Shown: positions 1 through 5,620 of the stretch, in pieces | How positions within the stretch are numbered: the stretch's first letter is position 1 | Layout: the number at the start of each line of letters is the position of its first letter | NCBI GenBank assembly: GCA_030632625.1 | Contig: DAOVUK010000253.1 | Span: 1-5,620 of the forward strand | Source: Gammaproteobacteria bacterium | GTDB lineage: Bacteria > Pseudomonadota > Gammaproteobacteria > GRL18 | Direction: 5' to 3' | DNA length: 5,620 nt | Position numbers and translations under genes: made by a program | Notes under the pieces: model-generated | Databases searched by the model: none | What the model was told of the DNA's origin: nothing | What the model saw: the letters and a program-made list of their open reading frames with translations, nothing else

Positions 1-715
1 GATGAGTTTCCATAAAGAGCCCGGAAACTCCGCTGGCCACTGCCGCACGTGCCAGCACGGGGACAAATTCACGATTACCCCCAGAACAACCACCCAGACC
101 ACCGGGCTGCTGTACTGAATGGGTCGCATCATAGACTACCGGACATTCCGTTTCCCGCATCACCGCTAAAGAGCGCATATCCGAGACCAGATTATTGTAG
201 CCGAAGCTTACACCACGCTCACAGGCCATTATTTGCTGATTACCTGCTTCTCTGGCTTTATCCATGACATTTTTCATGTCCCAGGGAGCGAGAAACTGGC
301 CTTTTTTAATATTAAGCGGCATGCCTGTCCTGGCAACTTTTTGTATGAAATTGGTCTGACGACATAAAAAAGCCGGCGTTTGTAAGACATCAACGACGTC
401 TGAAATTTCATCCAGAGGAGAATCTTCGTGCACATCCGTTAGTATGGGAATATTCAGTTCATCTTTCACTTTTTGTAAAATTCTCAAACCTTCAGCCATT
501 CCGGGGCCACGATAACTCTTGCTGGAAGTTCGATTGGCTTTATCAAAAGATGATTTGTAAATAAATGGAATCTTTAATTGTTCAGTGATCTTCTTTAATT
601 GTTCAGCTGTTGAAAGTGCCATGTGTTCACTTTCAATAACACAGGGACCTGCAATTAAAAATAAGGGCTTATCAAGCCCGACCTGAAAGCCGCACAGTTT
701 GAAACCAGTAGAAGA

Positions 716-718
<3 letters not shown>
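1..718 (-). CDS. kdsA: KDO-8-phosphate synthase (2-dehydro-3-deoxyphosphooctonate aldolase), 3' end outside window
   Basis: Condenses phosphoenolpyruvate with arabinose-5-phosphate to give KDO-8-phosphate, a cytosolic step towards the LPS inner core. The frame is open from ATG at 718 to the window edge (239 codons); the family is about 280 residues, so roughly 40 are missing. Visible family motifs are AGPCVIES (23-30), FDKANR (58-63), SYRGPG (68-73), TDVHE (94-98), RQT (120-122), CERG and FGYNNLV (166-178), DATH (197-200) and FMETH (235-239). Cys26 sits where the E. coli enzyme has Asn26. With His200 and Glu237 it supplies three of the four metal ligands of the metal-dependent class; the fourth, an Asp, would lie beyond the edge. 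The PGG..GG.SGG stretch (205-214) also differs from the E. coli type. The start overlaps the pyrG stop by one base (TAATG), which implies coupled translation. Identity is certain; the metal class is inferred from these residues. Confidence 0.97.
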
Positions 719-2382
<1,664 letters not shown>

Positions 2383-2389
2383 TCAGGCT

Positions 2390-2427
2390 CTAATATTTTG
2401 AATTTATCTGTCGTACAAGAATGTGAA
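2390..2427 (-). promoter_or_regulatory. possible weak promoter before pyrG
   Basis: In the 116-base tilS-pyrG gap the minus strand has TTGTAC (2413-2418), a 17-base spacer and TATTAG (2390-2395). A closer -35 match, TTCACA (2422-2427), is followed by TAAATT after only 15 bases. Neither pair is strong. The gap is long enough for a pyrG-kdsA promoter, but read-through from tilS is equally possible. Confidence 0.25.
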
Positions 2428-2429
2428 AG

Positions 2430-2445
2430 AATCAGTGGCCTGATT
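2430..2445 (-). other. small hairpin in the tilS-pyrG gap
   Basis: AATCAG (2430-2435) and CTGATT (2440-2445) form a perfect 6-bp stem with a 4-base loop, between the tilS stop and the pyrG start. In the transcript of these genes it is followed by CTTTC, not a real U-tract, and the stem is AT-rich. It could be a weak terminator, an operator or a chance repeat; a strong intrinsic terminator is not supported. Confidence 0.3.
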
Positions 2446-2489
2446 TTACCGTTTCTTGCCGCTAATTTCATCCATATCAGAAGGCAATT

Positions 2490-4061
2490 TTATTTATTTT
2501 TAATTGTTTGCCAATGAATGCTCAGCAAATCACCGGATTGTTCATTCTTGAGTGAGTAATTGACGATATGATTACCAATTTGAATCAATTCGTCTCCCCA
2601 ATAAATCAGGGGCATATGCTCTCTTTCCCAGGGTGGAATGCTTTGCTCCTGAAACCAGTGTTTCAACGGGTGAGAGTGTCCGTCAGGAGTTTTCCGCAAA
2701 CGCTCTCCCCCTTTTCTAAAACGCACGCTAATTATTTTGCTCAATAATTTTTGACGATCAAACCCATATTGCCCGGCAGCCTCATTTGCAGAAGATAATT
2801 TAATACTGGTATTGGTAGTGTGCAAGAAAATTGCCTGTTGTTCAGATAAAGTGTACTGCTGTTCTTTTTGCTGTTCTTCCCTCTGCTCTTTGCTTGCTAA
2901 GGTTTGCTGATTATGGCAACGGGTATGCAAAAAAGAAACATCTATCAGATACAATTTATCCCGATACCTTCTTATTTCACAATGAAATGCATCTCGCTTC
3001 CAGGAAACAAGCGGCATTGCATCTTCTCTGGCCTGAAGAACCGTATAAACAATCTGTTCCAGAATTTTTTTCGATGGCATAGGAAGATGATTGAGATTAA
3101 TCCAGTACCTTAATACGTTATTTAATCGTGCCTGCTCCTGACTGATACAGCTCTTTTGGCAGGGATAAGATCTCTGTCGATGTCCCTGCTGGTCATTTTG
3201 TTGACCCTCTTTTAAACCATCCTTTAAACCATCCTTTAAACCATCCTTTAAACCAGAGCCCAGAAGCTTTAGAGTGGGCTCTAACAGCAGCTTGTCATAT
3301 TCCGTTATGCCATCGGCATTAACAAAAAACAGCTTGTGAATATCTGAATCCGCTATTTTATCCAGTAAAAGTTGAGATTCTGCCAATACCTCTGCTGATT
3401 TAGCAAAGTTTTCTTTCATCGCAGGCCAGCGTTTTTCCAGCAATGGCAGTACCGTATGACGTAAATAATTACGATCAAAACGTTGCTCCAGATTGCTTTC
3501 ATCTTCTATCCACTCAAGCCGATGCCGCCTGGCATATTCAAGAATATCCTGCTTTTTATAATCCAGGATGGGGCGGCATAAAAAGCCTTTTGCAAAGGGC
3601 TTATTTCTGGGCATGGCCGATAGGCCTTTAGTACCACTGCCGCGCAACAATTGTAAAAGTAATGTTTCAGCCTGATCATCCAGGTGCTGTGCCGTCAATA
3701 GGCACTCTTTGTTGTCTAATAACTGACTAAAAGCCTGATATCTTGCAGTCCGGGCAGATGCTTCAGGACTTTGACCCTTTTTTTGGCTGGCATCGACTTC
3801 AATAATGGTCAGGGGAATATCCAGCTCAAAGCAAATATGCTGGCAATGTCTGCCCCACTTTTTTGCATGAGGGCTCAGACCATGATCGATATAAACAGCA
3901 GAAAAGGACTGGTCAAAACCAGTGGGAGAATTTTTGAGTTGTGAGCATAGGTGCAGCAGGACATGAGAATCAACACCACCACTATAAGCAATAAGGTATT
4001 TTTCTGTCCCGGCAGTCAGCTTCTGAAGATGAAAATAAAAAGCCTGGGGAGTAATAGACAT
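2490..4061 (-). CDS. tilS: tRNA(Ile)-lysidine synthase with low-complexity insertions
   Basis: Attaches lysine to C34 of the CAU-anticodon tRNA(Ile) using ATP, so that the tRNA reads AUA and is charged with isoleucine; essential and cytosolic. The N-terminal PP-loop ATPase domain shows SGGVDS (27-32), YIDHGL (57-62), ARTARY (103-108), AQHLDDQAET (124-133), GSGTKGLSAM (141-150) and RPILDY (163-168). The central substrate-binding domain follows, with LNNVLRYW (313-320) and LPMPSKKILEQI (326-337). The C-terminal domain has VRFRKGGERLR (446-456), LKHWFQEQSIPPWER (466-480) and WGDELIQIG (488-496). At 523 residues it is about 90 longer than E. coli TilS (432). The excess lies mainly at 270-308, starting with a GLKD tandem repeat, and at 382-409, a Gln/Glu-rich linker with an EQxx repeat. 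All expected motifs remain, so the gene looks functional. An in-frame TAA thirteen codons upstream limits the start; the SD (AGAG) is weak. Confidence 0.96.
   Translation of the reverse strand: MSITPQAFYFHLQKLTAGTEKYLIAYSGGVDSHVLLHLCSQLKNSPTGFDQSFSAVYIDHGLSPHAKKWGRHCQHICFELDIPLTIIEVDASQKKGQSPEASARTARYQAFSQLLDNKECLLTAQHLDDQAETLLLQLLRGSGTKGLSAMPRNKPFAKGFLCRPILDYKKQDILEYARRHRLEWIEDESNLEQRFDRNYLRHTVLPLLEKRWPAMKENFAKSAEVLAESQLLLDKIADSDIHKLFFVNADGITEYDKLLLEPTLKLLGSGLKDGLKDGLKDGLKEGQQNDQQGHRQRSYPCQKSCISQEQARLNNVLRYWINLNHLPMPSKKILEQIVYTVLQAREDAMPLVSWKRDAFHCEIRRYRDKLYLIDVSFLHTRCHNQQTLASKEQREEQQKEQQYTLSEQQAIFLHTTNTSIKLSSANEAAGQYGFDRQKLLSKIISVRFRKGGERLRKTPDGHSHPLKHWFQEQSIPPWEREHMPLIYWGDELIQIGNHIVNYSLKNEQSGDLLSIHWQTIKNK
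2853..2888 (-). repeat. 12-nt tandem repeat in tilS encoding EQRE-EQQK-EQQY
   Basis: Three consecutive 12-base units (2877-2888, 2865-2876, 2853-2864) encode residues 392-403 as EQRE, EQQK and EQQY. Units two and three begin with the same 8 bases, GAACAGCA; unit one is more diverged. The period keeps the reading frame. It lies in a hydrophilic Gln/Glu-rich linker between the middle and C-terminal domains. Confidence 0.7.
3207..3254 (-). repeat. 12-nt tandem repeat in tilS encoding (GLKD)3-GLKE
   Basis: Four head-to-tail 12-base units, GGTTTAAAGGAT on the coding strand. Three are identical and the fourth ends AAAGAG. They encode residues 270-285, GLKD three times then GLKE. The period is a multiple of three, so loss or gain of units keeps the frame. 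The repeat begins just after EPTLKLLGS and leads into a polar stretch (QQNDQQGHRQR) before the conserved LNNVLRYW segment, so it lies in a variable loop of the middle domain. Confidence 0.93.
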
Positions 4062-4110
4062 TACTCTGCTGCACAGCCCATTACATAACAGTGATTAAGC
4101 TTCATGTATT

Positions 4111-4160
4111 ACCTGAATAAACAATTAACCATTTTATTAAATCTACTGATTTATTCAGGT
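4111..4160 (-). other. 11-bp perfect inverted repeat spanning the accA stop codon
   Basis: ACCTGAATAAA (4111-4121) and TTTATTCAGGT (4150-4160) are perfect inverted copies separated by 28 bases. The right arm covers the last accA codon and its TGA stop (4155-4157); the left arm is 50 bases before the tilS ATG. In the accA-tilS transcript the second arm is not followed by a U-tract, so it is not a classical terminator. It may be a processing or attenuation hairpin, or a protein-binding site. Confidence 0.6.
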
Positions 4161-5120
4161 TGGACCCTCAATATAATGACCAAAATTCATCAGGCGCTCA
4201 TATCGGGAGTCCAGCAATCGATCAGTTGGCATTTCGAGCAGGTGTTCCAGTGTTTCCAGCAAAGACTGTTTCAACTTTTTAGCCATGCTTTCATGATCTC
4301 GATGAGCACCGCCGACAGGCTCATCAATAATCTGATCAATCAAACCGAGTTCTTTTAAACGAGAGGAAGTGATGCCCATCGCTTCAGCAGCATCGGAGGC
4401 TTTTTCAGCACTTTTCCATAAAATAGTTGCACAGCCTTCAGGAGAAATAACAGAATAGGTGCTGTATTGCAATAAGTTCACCCGATCGCCAACACCAATA
4501 GCCAAAGCACCGCCAGAACCACCTTCACCGATCACTGTACAAATAATAGGCACTTTTAATTCGGCCATCTCTATCAGGTTACGAGCAATGGCTTCACTTT
4601 GACCGCGTTCTTCTGCACCGACGCCGGGATAAGCACCCGGAGTATCAATAAAGGTTAAAATGGGCAACTTAAAACGTTCTGCTAATTTCATCAAACGCAA
4701 CGCTTTTCGATACCCTTCCGGGCGAGGCATACCAAAATTGCGTCTTACTTTTTCGGTCGTATCGCGTCCTTTCTGCTGCCCAATAACCATGATCGGAATA
4801 CCATCAAGTCGAGCCAGACCACCCACAATAGGGGCATCATCTGCATAAGCACGATCACCATGAAGTTCTTCAAAATCAGTAAACATGAGATTGATATAGT
4901 CCAGAGTATAGGGACGCATAGGGTGACGGGCTAATTGTGATATCTGCCAGGAGGTTAAACCTTTGAATATGGATTCAGTGAGTGTTTTACTTTTTCCCTG
5001 TAAATTGGCAATTTCTTCTGATAAATTCAGATCAGTATCATTTCCTACGTAACGCAACTCTTCAATTTTTGCTTCAAGTTCCGCGATAGGTTGTTCAAAA
5101 TCAAGAAAATTTGGATTCAT
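4155..5120 (-). CDS. accA: acetyl-CoA carboxylase carboxyltransferase subunit alpha
   Basis: With AccD it forms the carboxyltransferase that moves carboxyl from biotin (on AccB) to acetyl-CoA, giving malonyl-CoA for fatty acid synthesis; cytosolic. At 321 residues it matches the family (E. coli 319) and aligns end to end: [16 protein letters not shown] (4-19), the helical N-terminal region, then [15 protein letters not shown] (62-76), [18 protein letters not shown] (90-107), [19 protein letters not shown] (126-144), [20 protein letters not shown] (157-176), the glycine-rich [15 protein letters not shown] (198-212) of the crotonase-fold active site, and [16 protein letters not shown] (222-237). 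The ATG at 5120 matches the family N-terminus; only a weak AAGAA ribosome site lies 7 bases before it. The zinc ribbon of this enzyme belongs to AccD, so its absence here is normal. It is the first gene of the visible cluster, 93 bases before tilS. No dnaE, its common upstream neighbour, lies within the 500 bases shown. Confidence 0.98.
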   Translation of the reverse strand: MNPNFLDFEQPIAELEAKIEELRYVGNDTDLNLSEEIANLQGKSKTLTESIFKGLTSWQISQLARHPMRPYTLDYINLMFTDFEELHGDRAYADDAPIVGGLARLDGIPIMVIGQQKGRDTTEKVRRNFGMPRPEGYRKALRLMKLAERFKLPILTFIDTPGAYPGVGAEERGQSEAIARNLIEMAELKVPIICTVIGEGGSGGALAIGVGDRVNLLQYSTYSVISPEGCATILWKSAEKASDAAEAMGITSSRLKELGLIDQIIDEPVGGAHRDHESMAKKLKQSLLETLEHLLEMPTDRLLDSRYERLMNFGHYIEGPT

Positions 5121-5193
5121 ATTAAAATTCTTATGTTTTTAAAGTCGTTACTAGTCCATCAGGAACAACTGTATTAGTTTCTATCAGTGCTGA

Positions 5194-5199
5194 ATTGTA
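5194..5199 (-). promoter_or_regulatory. possible -10 element for accA
   Basis: TACAAT on the minus strand matches five of six bases of the sigma-70 -10 hexamer, 74 bases before the accA ATG. The -35 region at 17 bases (TGTTTA) is poor. An imperfect palindrome, ACTTATATAAAAGT (5202-5215), fills most of the would-be spacer and could be an operator, but it may only reflect AT-richness. Confidence 0.35.
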
Positions 5200-5244
5200 C
5201 CACTTTTATATAAGTTTAAACAGACTGCTTTTTTCTAAGAGTCA

Positions 5245-5261
5245 CCTCAGCAGAGCTGGGG
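5245..5261. other. small hairpin upstream of accA
   Basis: CCTCAGC (5245-5251) and GCTGGGG (5255-5261) form a 7-bp stem with one G-T pair and a 3-base loop. Neither strand has a T-tract after the stem, so it is not a convincing intrinsic terminator. It is the only GC-rich patch within an AT-rich spacer and lies upstream of the possible accA promoter. Confidence 0.35.
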
Positions 5262-5475
5262 GATTACCTTCTGTTAATTTATACTCATGGTTTTATTATT
5301 CTGCTTTTTTATTGATAGTTCAATAACCTGTATCAGCTCATCGATTATTTATAACATTATCATCTGCATATATTTATATTTACGATTCTAACTGCGTACT
5401 TTATATTTTGCTTCACTATCTTAGCGACGATTTGAAAAGAATGAGGTGGCGCTCGAAAGTGGTGTTTTTAAAGCC

Positions 5476-5613
5476 GAAAGTCGGTCAGGTGTCGTTCACC
5501 TTGCCGGGGACGCTTTGAACACATCCCTGTGCCGCTCTTCCTCGGCGTCCTGCCTCGAACCAAAAGTAGGCGCCCTGAGGCGAAGCCCCTTGCAAGGCAA
5601 ACAACACCTGACC
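5476..5613. repeat. structured REP/MITE-like intergenic repeat with imperfect terminal inverted repeats
   Basis: The arms 5483-5509 and 5587-5613 (GGTCAGGTGT..GTT.. and its inverse) match at 22 of 27 positions. Inside are three smaller stems: CACA/TGTG (5520-5531), GCCG/CGGC (5531-5546, sharing one base with the first) and GCCTC/GAGGC (5552-5581). A 4-bp stem, CCGA/TCGG (5474-5484), abuts the left arm. The segment is clearly more GC-rich than the spacer beside it. There is no transposase gene, so it would be a non-autonomous or REP-type repeat. Outer limits are uncertain because the window ends 7 bases past the right arm; related GC-rich sequence begins near 5440. That it is dispersed in the genome is inferred from its structure. 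Confidence 0.55.
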
Positions 5614-5620
5614 ACCTTCC

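Larger units (their letters stand above)
5121..5440. other. AT-rich intergenic region upstream of accA
   Basis: No coding sequence with a ribosome site or recognisable product is visible on either strand. Apart from the possible -10 element and the small hairpin, the stretch is AT-rich with frequent stops. It presumably holds the accA leader and control region. Confidence 0.6.

Noticed and set aside
3207..3254. A CRISPR-like array suggested by the regular repeats.
   Set aside because: The units are 12 bases, directly adjacent, have no spacers and lie in frame inside tilS.
4104..4358. An 84-residue plus-strand ORF covering the tilS-accA gap and the accA 3' end.
   Set aside because: Most of it is the antisense of accA, with no ribosome site and no recognisable product; the accA frame explains the sequence.
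5287..5391. A 34-residue hydrophobic plus-strand ORF that could resemble a small membrane peptide.
   Set aside because: No ribosome site or promoter is evident, and AT-rich DNA read in this frame naturally gives Ile/Phe/Tyr/Leu. I cannot support it as a gene.
5483..5613. A tRNA-like cloverleaf in the right-end repeat, with GGTTCGAGGC (complement of 5552-5561) resembling a T arm.
   Set aside because: The T-stem partner, the acceptor stem geometry, a D arm and a 3' CCA are missing, and the outer stem is far too long.
5470..5620. Two overlapping open frames on the minus strand entering from the right edge (one ending near 5470, one near 5485).
   Set aside because: Both are open across the same GC-rich palindromic repeat, have no start or ribosome site in the window, and encode low-complexity Arg/Gly-rich sequence. 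This is what non-coding GC-rich repeats commonly give.

Overview
The window is a core housekeeping stretch of a moderately AT-rich gammaproteobacterial chromosome. All four protein genes lie on the minus strand, so transcription runs from right to left: accA (acetyl-CoA carboxylase carboxyltransferase alpha), tilS (tRNA(Ile)-lysidine synthase), pyrG (CTP synthase) and the first 239 codons of kdsA (KDO-8-phosphate synthase), which runs off the left edge. The order accA-tilS-pyrG-kdsA is the one known from Pseudomonas and many other Gammaproteobacteria, where eno usually follows kdsA and dnaE usually precedes accA. KDO synthesis implies a Gram-negative cell with lipopolysaccharide. The proteins do not let me name a genus.

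Layout: kdsA (1-718, partial) is joined to pyrG (718-2373) by a one-base stop/start overlap, TAATG. A 116-base gap with a weak hairpin and a weak promoter-like sequence separates pyrG from tilS (2490-4061). A 93-base gap, carrying an 11-bp inverted repeat that covers the accA stop codon, separates tilS from accA (4155-5120). The last 500 bases hold no recognisable gene: an AT-rich leader with a possible accA promoter, a small hairpin, and from about 5440 an abruptly more GC-rich segment built as an imperfect inverted repeat (arms 5483-5509 and 5587-5613) enclosing smaller hairpins. This segment looks like a dispersed intergenic REP/MITE-like repeat.

The genes serve basic growth functions: fatty acid precursor supply (AccA), AUA decoding (TilS), CTP supply (PyrG; CTP is also used to activate KDO as CMP-KDO) and LPS inner-core sugar synthesis (KdsA). 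I see no defence, secretion, biosynthetic or mobile gene system. The unusual points are two separate in-frame 12-nt tandem repeats inside tilS, the metal-dependent (Cys) type of KdsA, the inverted repeat at the accA stop, and the structured repeat at the right end in place of the usual dnaE neighbour.
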